Assembly: GCA_000702245.1 (NCBI GenBank)
Contig: JNKY01000019.1
Span: 97,176 to 161,175, forward strand
From: Lachnospiraceae bacterium C6A11
GTDB taxonomy: Bacteria; Bacillota; Clostridia; Lachnospirales; Lachnospiraceae
Length of the DNA: 64,000 nucleotides
Direction: 5' to 3'
The notes under the pieces were generated by a model that saw only the letters and a list, made by a program, of their open reading frames with translations, was not told the DNA's origin and did not search any database. Shown here in pieces: positions 17,353 through 24,278 of the stretch. Both the position numbers and the translations under genes were made by a program. The stretch's first letter is position 1; each line of letters begins with the position of its first letter.

Positions 17353-18231
17353 TTGAAAGGCAAAATATTAAAGGGTATCGGCGGCTTCTATTACGTGGCC
17401 GCCGATAATAACAAAATATATGAATGCAAGGCTAAAGGAATCTTCCGCAATATGAAGCTTAAGCCGCTCGTGGGCGATGACTGCGAGATCAGTATTCTCG
17501 ATGAGGAAAAGCTCCTCGGAAATATTGATGCAATTTATGACAGAAAGAATGAACTTATCCGCCCGGCGGCTGCAAATGCTGACCAGGCGGTTATAATTTT
17601 CGCGCTTTCCAAGCCGCGCCCGAGCACGAATCTTCTGGACAGGTTCCTGATACTTATGGACCTTCAGCATGTGAAGACTATCATCTGTTTCAATAAAGAG
17701 GATATTGCGGGTGATGACGAGCTGGAGACTCTTAGGGAAATGTACAGCTCGGCGGGTTATCAGGTGCTTTCAGCCTCGGTCAAGGAGGGGAAAGGGATAG
17801 ATGAGTTCAGGGATGTGATAAAGGGTAAGACATCCATACTTGCGGGACCTTCGGGAGTCGGCAAGTCATCGATGATAAATACGCTCATCCCTGATGCGGG
17901 AGCCGAAACAGGAGACCTCAGTGAGAAGATAGCGAGAGGCAAGAATACCACAAGGCATTCGGAGCTGCTCAAGGTTGATGAGGATACCTTCATCATGGAT
18001 ACGCCGGGCTTTTCTTCGCTCATAGTGCCGGACATCGGGAAGGATGAACTTAGGCTGTATTATCCTGAGATAGCGAAGTTTGAGGGACATTGCAGGTTCG
18101 ATGGATGCAATCATATAAATGAACCGGACTGCGCGGTAAAGGCTGCTGTGGCTTCCGGGGAGATAAATGAAACAAGATATGAGAATTATAAGCTGATATA
18201 TAATGAGCTGGCAGCGAGGAGGAAATGGTAA
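17353..18231 (+). CDS. rsgA: Ribosome small-subunit-dependent GTPase A
   Basis: Circularly permuted GTPase that assists late 30S maturation. N-terminal OB fold, then G4 (FNKED), G1 AGPSGVGKSSMINTL, G3 DTPGFSSL, and the C-terminal zinc knuckle CRFDGCNHINEPDCAVK. The start is TTG 17353 with AGGAAAGAG just upstream. 292 aa. The stop overlaps the rpe start (TAATG), showing translational coupling. Standard neighbour of prkC. Confidence 0.95.
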   Translation: MKGKILKGIGGFYYVAADNNKIYECKAKGIFRNMKLKPLVGDDCEISILDEEKLLGNIDAIYDRKNELIRPAAANADQAVIIFALSKPRPSTNLLDRFLILMDLQHVKTIICFNKEDIAGDDELETLREMYSSAGYQVLSASVKEGKGIDEFRDVIKGKTSILAGPSGVGKSSMINTLIPDAGAETGDLSEKIARGKNTTRHSELLKVDEDTFIMDTPGFSSLIVPDIGKDELRLYYPEIAKFEGHCRFDGCNHINEPDCAVKAAVASGEINETRYENYKLIYNELAARRKW

Positions 18232-18884
18232 TGAATAAGCTTTCACCATCCATGCTTTCGATTGATTTCGGAAATATTGAAGAGAATATCAAGAAGGTTA
18301 AGGACGCGGGGGCGGACTACATCCATGTTGATGTAATGGATGGCAGTTTTGTGCCAAATATTTCCTTTGGACCGCCTGTGATCGAATATGTGAAGAAGGC
18401 GGCGGGTGATATGCCTCTCGACGTGCATCTTATGATAGACAGACCTGAGAGATATATCGATGCATTTAAAAAGTGCGGCGCGGATATTCTTACGATCCAC
18501 TATGAGAGCACTGAGGATGTGCATGAAACCATAAGGCTTATCAGAGAGGCCGGTATGAAGGTTGGACTGTCGATAAAGCCGGCAACTCCTGTAAGTGTGC
18601 TTAAGGATTATATTAGTGAAGTAGATATGATACTTATCATGAGTGTTGAACCGGGCTTTGGCGGCCAGAGCTTTATGGATGTGGCCTACGATAAGCTGAG
18701 GAAGACAAAGGCTCTTGTTATGGATGCCGGAGTAAACTGTGATATTGAGGTTGACGGCGGGGTTTCACTGCAGAATCTTGAGAGTATACTTGAGGCCGGT
18801 GCAAATGTTATCGTGGCAGGCTCAGCTATATTTAAGAATGATATCGCGAAGAATGTGAAGGATTTCAGAAGTATTATGAAATAG
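18231..18884 (+). CDS. rpe: Ribulose-phosphate 3-epimerase
   Basis: Interconverts ribulose-5-phosphate and xylulose-5-phosphate in the pentose phosphate pathway. TIM-barrel motifs: SPSMLSIDFG, HVDVMDGSFVPNISFGPPV, LDVHLMIDRPE, MSVEPGFGGQSF, EVDGGVSLQN. I choose ATG 18231, 8 nt after GAGGAGG (18216-18222) and overlapping the rsgA stop; an in-frame ATG 6 nt earlier is too close to the ribosome binding site. 217 aa, typical. Confidence 0.95.
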   Translation: MNKLSPSMLSIDFGNIEENIKKVKDAGADYIHVDVMDGSFVPNISFGPPVIEYVKKAAGDMPLDVHLMIDRPERYIDAFKKCGADILTIHYESTEDVHETIRLIREAGMKVGLSIKPATPVSVLKDYISEVDMILIMSVEPGFGGQSFMDVAYDKLRKTKALVMDAGVNCDIEVDGGVSLQNLESILEAGANVIVAGSAIFKNDIAKNVKDFRSIMK

Positions 18885-18913
18885 ATGCTTAAGCTTAGAA
18901 TGGGTTGGCGCAG

Positions 18914-19567
18914 ATGAATAAAAATATGATCATAGTTCTCGGCGGAGAAATATCGGTTTCTCAGCTGAAGGATATATTTTATAAAACTGATGATCCTGTG
19001 GTCATTGCGGCCGACAGAGGGCTTGAAGTGCTTGATAAGGCGGGGATTAAGCCTGATGTCATCATGGGCGATTTTGATTCTGTTGACGCCGATGTTCTGG
19101 ATAAATACAGGAGCGATGAGCTGATACGGTTCGACAGCGTGAAGGATTTTACTGATGGTGAAGCGGCCGTTGATATGGCTGTAAAATCAAGTTCTCCTGA
19201 AAGTAAGGTTATCATCCTTGGCGGAACAGGCGGCAGGATGGACCATACGCTGGCCAATCTTTCACTTATGAAGAAATTCTGTGATGAGGGCATCTCTGCA
19301 GAGATGCTTGATACAGGAAACAGGATAAGGGTATTTAAAGGACCGGAAACCATAGAGTTTACGAGGGATGAAGAGGCGTATAAGTATATTTCGCTTATTC
19401 CTCTCGGGGACAGAGTTTCAGGTGTTAATATAAAGGGCTTTAAGTATGATGCGGATGGTATCACACTGATTCAGGGAAGCAGTCTCGGCGTGTCGAACGA
19501 GCTTATTTCCGATAATGGAAGCGTTATTGTTGATGAAGGTTATCTTATAGTTATCGAAACGATGTAG
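18914..19567 (+). CDS. thiN: Thiamine diphosphokinase
   Basis: Pyrophosphorylates thiamine to the cofactor thiamine diphosphate. Motifs: AADRGLEVLDKAGIKPDVIMGDFDSVD in the N-terminal domain, DFTDGEAAVDMA and GGTGGRMDHTLANLSLM. The C-terminal beta domain reads SLIPLGDRVSGVNIKGFKY and GSSLGVSNELI. No strong ribosome binding site is visible; ATG 18914 is chosen over TTG 18905 (three codons upstream). 217 aa. The rsgA-rpe-thiN order is conserved in Firmicutes. Confidence 0.93.
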   Translation: MNKNMIIVLGGEISVSQLKDIFYKTDDPVVIAADRGLEVLDKAGIKPDVIMGDFDSVDADVLDKYRSDELIRFDSVKDFTDGEAAVDMAVKSSSPESKVIILGGTGGRMDHTLANLSLMKKFCDEGISAEMLDTGNRIRVFKGPETIEFTRDEEAYKYISLIPLGDRVSGVNIKGFKYDADGITLIQGSSLGVSNELISDNGSVIVDEGYLIVIETM

Positions 19568-19630
19568 TTATAGAGTTACAGGGGAACCGGAAGGATCCTG
19601 CGGGTTAATGCGGGAGCTTAAGGTGTAAAT

Positions 19631-21160
19631 ATGACAGTTATAATCATTTCGACAATAGTATATGTTACAGTATTAATGCTGGTAGGAATACTCGGCTTCA
19701 GGAAGGTGCATACCCTGAACGAGTTCTGCATCGGTGCGAGGATTTCGAGCGCCTCCGAGGTAGGACTTTCGGGACAGCTTTCAGAGCTGGGTTATTTTAT
19801 ATTTATCATGATACCGGCGGGCGTTTACCTTTCTGGACTCGGTAAGGCGTGGACGATGATCGGACTCTTCGTCGGAACTATGTTTATATGGTATCTCATG
19901 TCCTACAGACTTATGAGGTATTCGCTCAAATATAAAAATGTTTATTCGGTTCCGGATTATTTCGGCAGGAGATTCGGAAGAGGAGACTTCCTTCCGGTAA
20001 ATACAGCCATGATCAGCATCGTATTTGACCTGGTCATTGCGGCAGCACTGGTAAAGCTCCTTGCGATATTTGTTGCGGATATTACAGGAATGGATACGGG
20101 ACTTCTGTCGGCGATCATCGTAACGATTGTTTTGGGATTCATTATGCTGTCCGGCTACAAGGGTTCGGTGCATATGGACAAGATAAATGCAGGGATAGTT
20201 ATAGCTGCGCTCGTCACACTGCCGATTGTCACAATGTTCATATTCAAAGCCGATGAACTTATCATTGCGATAATGAACAGCCGTGTTTCAGGTGGCGCCA
20301 GCAGATATCTGAATGCTTTCAGGATAGGCGGCAGGATGATAAGTCCTTTCGAAATAGTGAACCAGCTTTCATGGGGACTGGTCATTATGGGAATGCCGGG
20401 ACTTATGATAAGATTTCTGTCGATAGGCAAGGCGAGAACTGCGAAGCATGGTGGCAGACATGCTATACTCTTTACACTTCTTGCGCTGTTCTTTACCGTT
20501 GTTTCAGGAGTTCTGTACAGAGCGTTTTTATATCCGATGATATTGAAGAATCTGAATAATCAGTATTTCCTGTCCAAGGCGGTGACAAAGCTTCTGAAAA
20601 TGAAGCTGGGATATAAGATAGCGGGGGGAGTGCTATTTGCAGGGCTGCTGGCGGTATTTGTTTCGATGATCGTAAATGCAATCCATAATGCATGTATCGT
20701 TTCATACTGTACAATAATGAGACCGCGTGTACTTAGGAAATTCAGGATCAAGAAAAATATTAAGGCACTTAGGATAACTGCCTTCGTTACAGCAGGAGCT
20801 GTTTTCGGCCTTTCGTTTATTGATATCGATCCGATGCTCATAATTGAGTCGTCAATAATAGTGGTGGCAGCGGCCTTCGGACCATGTGTCATGCTTTCGC
20901 TTTATTCAAAGAGGATGAATAAATACGGCGCATCGGCAGGGATGATAACAGGCGCACTCTTTGCATTCCTATGGAGGTTTGGAAGCTTCTTCAAGGATGG
21001 CGCAGAGACTATTGATATGGAAGAATTGACAGGCCTCAGCCCGATCCTTCCGGCCTTCGTTCTCTCAACACTGGTGATAATAATCGTCAGCCACCTCACC
21101 CCGGATGTTTCCGAAGAGATAAAAAAAGACTATGATGACGTAAAAAACCGAATAATGTAG
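19631..21160 (+). CDS. Sodium:solute symporter family protein (SSF)
   Basis: Polytopic membrane transporter of the SSS/SSF superfamily (PutP/PanF-like), 509 aa with about 12-13 hydrophobic helices. The early segment FCIGARISSASEVGLSGQLSELGYFIF matches the TM2 region of the family where the Na+ and substrate sites lie, and the SVPDYFGRRFGR stretch is the common SSF loop. Substrate cannot be read from sequence. AAGGTG precedes the ATG by 6 nt. It may be a single gene or the tail of the preceding operon; the first strong terminator is 128 nt downstream. Confidence 0.88.
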   Translation: MTVIIISTIVYVTVLMLVGILGFRKVHTLNEFCIGARISSASEVGLSGQLSELGYFIFIMIPAGVYLSGLGKAWTMIGLFVGTMFIWYLMSYRLMRYSLKYKNVYSVPDYFGRRFGRGDFLPVNTAMISIVFDLVIAAALVKLLAIFVADITGMDTGLLSAIIVTIVLGFIMLSGYKGSVHMDKINAGIVIAALVTLPIVTMFIFKADELIIAIMNSRVSGGASRYLNAFRIGGRMISPFEIVNQLSWGLVIMGMPGLMIRFLSIGKARTAKHGGRHAILFTLLALFFTVVSGVLYRAFLYPMILKNLNNQYFLSKAVTKLLKMKLGYKIAGGVLFAGLLAVFVSMIVNAIHNACIVSYCTIMRPRVLRKFRIKKNIKALRITAFVTAGAVFGLSFIDIDPMLIIESSIIVVAAAFGPCVMLSLYSKRMNKYGASAGMITGALFAFLWRFGSFFKDGAETIDMEELTGLSPILPAFVLSTLVIIIVSHLTPDVSEEIKKDYDDVKNRIM

Positions 21161-21287
21161 CGTATTTCTGTACTTTTTACAAAATATTTTTTTTATATTC
21201 ATACTTTGTTCATATTTCGGGTTTATATTTAAACCATAGTTTTTTTCATGATTCTCTCACATAATCCAAGATAATATGTATTTCGCG

Positions 21288-21318
21288 AACCGTTCTGCCA
21301 ACCGGCAGAACGGTTTTT
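21288..21318 (+). terminator. Strong Rho-independent terminator after the symporter
   Basis: Perfect 12-bp stem aaccgttctgcc / ggcagaacggtt around loop aacc, running into six Ts. It is 128 nt after the symporter stop; the AT-rich stretch 21161-21287 holds no gene I can recognise. Part of this hairpin (21294-21309) is repeated as its reverse complement at 21557-21572. Confidence 0.9.
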
Positions 21319-21572
21319 TCATGCCCCTGATCACACATACATGCGACGAATAAATCCTTCACGAGAACAAGAACACGCACACATGCGAAGCATGTACGGC
21401 AGGCCACGGCCGGTGATACGTGCTTGCACGTAAATCAACGGTTGTGGCTGGCTGTATGAATGTGCCGGAGGCACATGAGTGCGTGTGACCGTATTGTTAA
21501 GCATTGATTTATGTATGTAAATGTATGTGTGATCAGGGGCGTTACACAATCACCCTCTGCCGGTTGGCAGAA
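21294..21572. repeat. 279-bp multi-branched inverted-repeat element
   Basis: Three nested levels of complementarity: 21294-21309 with 21557-21572 (16 nt, perfect), 21323-21342 with 21521-21540 (20 nt, perfect, gcccctgatcacacatacat), and 21373-21380 with 21479-21486 (8 nt). Inside are short hairpins: catgcgaagcatg (21383-21395), tacgtgc-tt-gcacgta (21417-21432) extended outward by tgat/atca and ccg/cgg, gccac/gtggc (21403-21407 with 21444-21448), and atgtgcc-gga-ggcacat (21460-21476). It has no convincing ORF. The design fits either a miniature inverted-repeat mobile element or a structured RNA. Confidence 0.75.
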
Positions 21573-21584
21573 TGCGTGAGCCTC

Positions 21585-21626
21585 ACAACAGCATGGGCAA
21601 CTCTTGCGAGTTGCCCATGCTGTTGT
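21585..21626. repeat. Perfect 19-bp hairpin
   Basis: acaacagcatgggcaactc (21585-21603) and its exact complement (21608-21626) flank a 4-nt loop ttgc. Downstream there is no proper T tract on either strand, so it reads as a cruciform or structured RNA rather than a normal terminator. Confidence 0.75.
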
Positions 21627-21652
21627 ATTAATTATCCTAATATTGTCTTCAT

Positions 21653-21668
21653 TTTGTTGCGCAACAAA
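21653..21668. promoter_or_regulatory. 16-bp perfect palindrome upstream of the small-ORF promoter
   Basis: tttgttgcgcaacaaa is a perfect dyad ending 17 bp before the -35 box of the small hydrophobic gene. The symmetry is operator-like; the binding protein, if any, is unknown. Confidence 0.4.
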
Positions 21669-21685
21669 TTCCCCACCTCCGCGAT

Positions 21686-21715
21686 TTGCATTTCCAAGCA
21701 ACTATATGTTATCAT
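21686..21715 (+). promoter_or_regulatory. Sigma-A-type promoter for the small toxin-like gene
   Basis: TTGCAT (21686-21691), 18-bp spacer, TATCAT (21710-21715) preceded by TGT (extended -10). Predicted start of transcription near 21722, giving a 5' leader of about 128 nt. Confidence 0.55.
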
Positions 21716-21763
21716 ATCCATACGGCATTGCGATACTCAGATCCTATGACACCATTATGCCGT

Positions 21764-21796
21764 GGGCGTTATCCATAGCGGATAGCGGTTCGCCTT
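21764..21796 (+). repeat. 5' arm of the inverted repeat flanking the toxin-like gene
   Basis: Contains gggcgtta and atagcggttcgcctt, the near-reverse-complement of 22049-22076. In the mRNA this arm could pair with the 3' end. Locally it can also fold (tatcc-atagc-ggata inside ggcg/cgcc) and is followed by five Ts, so partial early termination is possible. Confidence 0.65.
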
Positions 21797-21821
21797 TTTG
21801 ACGTATGAGTATTCATACGGG

Positions 21822-21840
21822 CTTCCTTCCATCAAGGAGG
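21822..21840 (+). promoter_or_regulatory. Hairpin sequestering the Shine-Dalgarno of the toxin-like gene
   Basis: cttcctt (21822-21828), loop ccatc, aaggagg (21834-21840): 7 bp with one G-U pair. It buries the entire AAGGAGG ribosome binding site, which lies 9 nt before ATG 21850. A second hairpin, cgtatga-gtat-tcatacg (21802-21819), precedes it. Confidence 0.65.
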
Positions 21841-21849
21841 TGATTGCCG

Positions 21850-22023
21850 ATGAGGGAAAGTACTGAAGAAAGGTTAAGTATTTTGTTGGATGTGATCAAT
21901 GTTGTGACGACTGTGATGAGTATTATTCTCACAGTGGTAGATATTGTTCTAACGAGCATAGCTATCGGTCATAGCAGAAAGAATACAGAAAATAAAAGAA
22001 GCAACCGCCCAAGCCAAGAGTAG
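21850..22023 (+). CDS. 57-aa hydrophobic peptide, candidate type I toxin
   Basis: Starts MRESTEERLS, then a single hydrophobic helix at residues about 10-40 (rich in Ile, Val, Leu, Thr, with Asp at 14 and 31), then a basic polar tail (HSRKNTENKR onward). The strong AAGGAGGTGA sits 9 nt before ATG but is locked in a hairpin. The gene has its own promoter (21686-21715) and terminator (22051-22080), and an antisense RNA covers its 3' end. I do not recognise the family; it is not obviously Fst, TxpA or BsrG by sequence, but size, topology and gene arrangement are those of type I toxins. It could instead be an ordinary small membrane protein. Confidence 0.65.
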   Translation: MRESTEERLSILLDVINVVTTVMSIILTVVDIVLTSIAIGHSRKNTENKRSNRPSQE

Positions 22024-22031
22024 GTTGCTTC
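21991..22031 (-). terminator. Terminator of the antisense RNA
   Basis: On the minus strand gaagcaacc (22031-22023) pairs with ggttgcttc (22006-21998), 9 bp, followed by TTTTATT (21997-21991). Confidence 0.75.
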
Positions 22032-22048
22032 CTTAAGTAACTATACAC

Positions 22049-22076
22049 AAGGCGAACCGCTATTCGGTTAACGCCC
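22049..22076 (+). repeat. 3' arm of the inverted repeat flanking the toxin-like gene
   Basis: aaggcgaaccgctat ... taacgccc, the imperfect reverse complement of 21764-21796. It also forms the local terminator hairpin of the toxin mRNA. Confidence 0.65.
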
Positions 22077-22080
22077 TTTT
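22051..22080 (+). terminator. Terminator of the toxin-like mRNA
   Basis: ggcg-aaccg-ctatt-cggtt-aa-cgcc (22051-22075) then CTTTTGTATTTT. Two unpaired As on the 3' side. It ends the plus-strand transcript 28 nt after the small ORF. Confidence 0.6.
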
Positions 22081-22088
22081 GTATTTTC

Positions 22089-22116
22089 AATATAACATAT
22101 TCTGAAAGAAAGTCAA
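22089..22116 (-). promoter_or_regulatory. Sigma-A-type promoter driving the antisense RNA
   Basis: Read on the minus strand: TTGACT (22116-22111), 16-bp spacer, TATATT (22094-22089). A strong match to consensus. Confidence 0.7.
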
Positions 22117-22152
22117 TAATATAAAAGTTTAGTAGAACAAAACATATCATTG

Positions 22153-22161
22153 TGTTATAAT
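22153..22161 (+). promoter_or_regulatory. Extended -10 promoter before the bactofilin gene
   Basis: TGTTATAAT is a perfect extended -10; no good -35 is seen. Predicted transcript start near 22168, 34 nt before the ATG. Confidence 0.55.
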
Positions 22162-22201
22162 GTCATGGTACATCACGTGGACCGTTCAGGAGGAAATACA
22201 G

Positions 22202-23509
22202 ATGGGTTTCATAAAGAATTTTAAAAGAGATTTTGCCCAGGCAGTGAATGAGATCATGCCGGAGGGTGAACCGGAATCCGAGAAGAAAGAAAAAAAGAAG
22301 AAAAAGAAAAAAGATGAAGAATATTATCAGGTCGATGCATATAATGTTCAGCCGGAGATGCCACAGGGCGCTTACTATCCGGAACAGCAGAATGTGTATT
22401 ATCCTGATCAGAATACATATCCGGTACAGCCGGAGGAAACTTACAGTGAGCAGCCTGCTGAGGCTTATACAGAACAGCCGGTAGAACAGCCCTTAGAGCA
22501 GCCTGAAGTGCTCGAGGAGCAGTCCATAAAGGAAGCCGTTTCGGAATCAATCCTTCGAGGTGAGGCTGAAGAAGCTATGGAGAAGATCAGACAGCGTTCC
22601 GAGGAAGAAAGTGCCATAATCGATGAGGAGCTTGAGAGTAATAATCCTGAAGCGCCGGCTGAGGAGAGTTTTTCGGTAGAGGTTGCTGATGCTGAACCAA
22701 AGGCAGAGTATTATACAGAGGGAAGTAACGGACAGGATACAGAGGGTACCTATCCACCGGCAGAGGAAGCTGTTGAAGCTGCAGCAGAGGTTTCAGAAAT
22801 CGTGCAGGAAGAGGTACCTGAAGAAGAACCTGTAGCAGAACCTGTAGCAGAAGAGGTTAAGCCGGAAGAACCGGAAGAGAGTGATAAAACAGTTAACGAT
22901 GATCAGGAAAGCGAGGAAACAAAAGTGGCTGAGATCGAAACAGAACAGATAAATACAACCGAGGTTACCGACAGCCTTACGGCTGACACAACATATATTA
23001 CAGCAGGAACCGTTATTAAGGGTGATATTGAAACGGATGGTTCTATCGATATCATCGGAACCGTTAAGGGTAATGTGACCTGTGCCGGAAAGCTTATAGT
23101 AGGCGGTACCATAGAAGGTGATGTTCATGCAGGAGAGATCTACGCCGGACAGGCAAGGATCATCGGAGAGATCCTTTCGGATGGCGCGATAACCGTCGGA
23201 AGCGGAACCGTTATCGAAGGAAATGTAACAGCAAGCTCAGCAGCTATTGCAGGAGCGGTTAAGGGTGATATCGATGTTAACGGACCTGTTATGATCGATT
23301 CCTCTGCGATAGTTGTCGGAAATGTCAAGACTATGTCAGTTCAGGTAAATACAGGTGCAGTCATCAAGGGTTACTGCTCACAGGATTATGCCGAGATAGA
23401 CCTTGACAGTCTGTTCTCATCCGGAGATAAAAAGGAAGACAAGAAGGAAGAAAAGAAGGAAGCTTCTGAAAATACATCAAATAAATCAAAAAATAACAGA
23501 TCAAAATAG
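22202..23509 (+). CDS. Bactofilin-like polymer-forming protein with long acidic N-terminal extension
   Basis: 435 aa from ATG 22202 (MGFIKNFKRDF), 8 nt after AGGAGG; an ATG 42 nt upstream lies within the promoter and is rejected. Residues about 265-405 form a right-handed beta-helix of the bactofilin (DUF583) type: GTVIKGDIETDGSIDIIGTVKGNV and further short repeats with Gly and hydrophobic spacing. Bactofilins self-polymerise at the membrane and organise wall enzymes or morphogenesis. The N-terminal 250 residues are disordered: a Lys patch (about 24-34), then Pro/Gln/Tyr and Glu-rich sequence. The C-terminal tail is Lys/Glu-rich. It lies directly upstream of pyrH, 23 nt away, and is likely cotranscribed with it. 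Confidence 0.85.
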   Translation: MGFIKNFKRDFAQAVNEIMPEGEPESEKKEKKKKKKKDEEYYQVDAYNVQPEMPQGAYYPEQQNVYYPDQNTYPVQPEETYSEQPAEAYTEQPVEQPLEQPEVLEEQSIKEAVSESILRGEAEEAMEKIRQRSEEESAIIDEELESNNPEAPAEESFSVEVADAEPKAEYYTEGSNGQDTEGTYPPAEEAVEAAAEVSEIVQEEVPEEEPVAEPVAEEVKPEEPEESDKTVNDDQESEETKVAEIETEQINTTEVTDSLTADTTYITAGTVIKGDIETDGSIDIIGTVKGNVTCAGKLIVGGTIEGDVHAGEIYAGQARIIGEILSDGAITVGSGTVIEGNVTASSAAIAGAVKGDIDVNGPVMIDSSAIVVGNVKTMSVQVNTGAVIKGYCSQDYAEIDLDSLFSSGDKKEDKKEEKKEASENTSNKSKNNRSK

Positions 23510-23532
23510 TAACCCGGAGGTGAAAAGAAAAG

Positions 23533-24237
23533 ATGAAAATGGACAGAATAATGCTCAAGCTCAGCGGTGAAGCTCTTGCGGGCGACAAGAAGACAGGCTT
23601 CTCAGAGGAGACAGTCAAGGGAGTTGCAGAGCAGGTTAAGAAGGTTCATGATAAAGGTATTCAGATAGGCGTTGTTATCGGTGGAGGAAACTTCTGGAGA
23701 GGAAGAACCTCAAATGATATGGACAGAGTTAAGGCTGATCAGATAGGTATGCTTGCGACAGTTATGAACTGTATTTACACCGCAGATATCTTCAGAGCTG
23801 CCGGAATGAAGTGCCACGTAATGACACCGTTCCTGTGTGGAAGCATGACAGAGCTTTTCGATAAGGATAAGGCAGTCAGCTATCTTGAAGCAGGTGATAT
23901 AGTATTTTTTGCAGGAGGAACAGGACATCCTTACTTCTCAACAGATATGGGTATGGTCCTCTTCTCGATTCAGATCAAGGCTGATGTGATACTTGCAGCC
24001 AAGGCTGTAGACGGAGTATACGACAGTGATCCTAATGAGAATCCGAATGCAAAGAAGATAGAAAAGATGTCGATGCAGGAAATAGTTGATAAGCAGCTTA
24101 AGGTAATTGACCTTGCAGCAGCTGTTCTTGCAGCAGAAAATAAGATGCCGATGATGCTCTTCGGACTTAATAAAGAGAACAGTATCATCAAAACCGTTTC
24201 AGGTGAATTTACCGGAACTATAGTTACAGCAGAATAA
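23533..24237 (+). CDS. pyrH: UMP kinase
   Basis: Converts UMP to UDP; amino-acid-kinase fold. Motifs: RIMLKLSGEALAG, VVIGGGNFWRGR, MGMLATVMN-like IGMLATVMNCIYTADIF, and AKAVDGVYDSDPNENPNA. 234 aa, normal length. GGAGGTGA lies about 9-12 nt upstream. The pyrH-frr-uppS-cdsA-dxr-rseP order is the conserved bacterial arrangement (minus rpsB/tsf upstream, replaced here by bactofilin). Confidence 0.96.
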   Translation: MKMDRIMLKLSGEALAGDKKTGFSEETVKGVAEQVKKVHDKGIQIGVVIGGGNFWRGRTSNDMDRVKADQIGMLATVMNCIYTADIFRAAGMKCHVMTPFLCGSMTELFDKDKAVSYLEAGDIVFFAGGTGHPYFSTDMGMVLFSIQIKADVILAAKAVDGVYDSDPNENPNAKKIEKMSMQEIVDKQLKVIDLAAAVLAAENKMPMMLFGLNKENSIIKTVSGEFTGTIVTAE

Positions 24238-24278
24238 ATTAAGTGAAAGGTGCACAAAGTGCAGGAGGGTACAAACCA

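Larger units (their letters stand above)
21992..22082 (-). ncRNA. Candidate antisense antitoxin RNA (about 90 nt)
   Basis: A minus-strand promoter (22089-22116) predicts a start near 22082, and a hairpin with a T tract ends it near 21992. The RNA overlaps the last 11 codons and the 3' UTR of the toxin-like gene, the convergent arrangement known from TxpA/RatA and BsrG/SR4. It contains gggcgttaaccgaatagcgg, nearly identical to the 5' arm of the toxin mRNA. No small RNA data are available here; this is inferred from signals alone. Confidence 0.6.

Noticed and set aside
21585..21626. Terminator call for the 19-bp hairpin.
   Set aside because: Neither side has a proper T tract.
21331..21749. Three short open frames on both strands within the inverted-repeat region.
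   Set aside because: They run through palindromes, mirror each other, and have no ribosome binding sites.
22160..22201. Upstream ATG that would add 14 residues to the bactofilin.
   Set aside because: It overlaps the -10 region and has no ribosome binding site; ATG 22202 has AGGAGG at ideal spacing.
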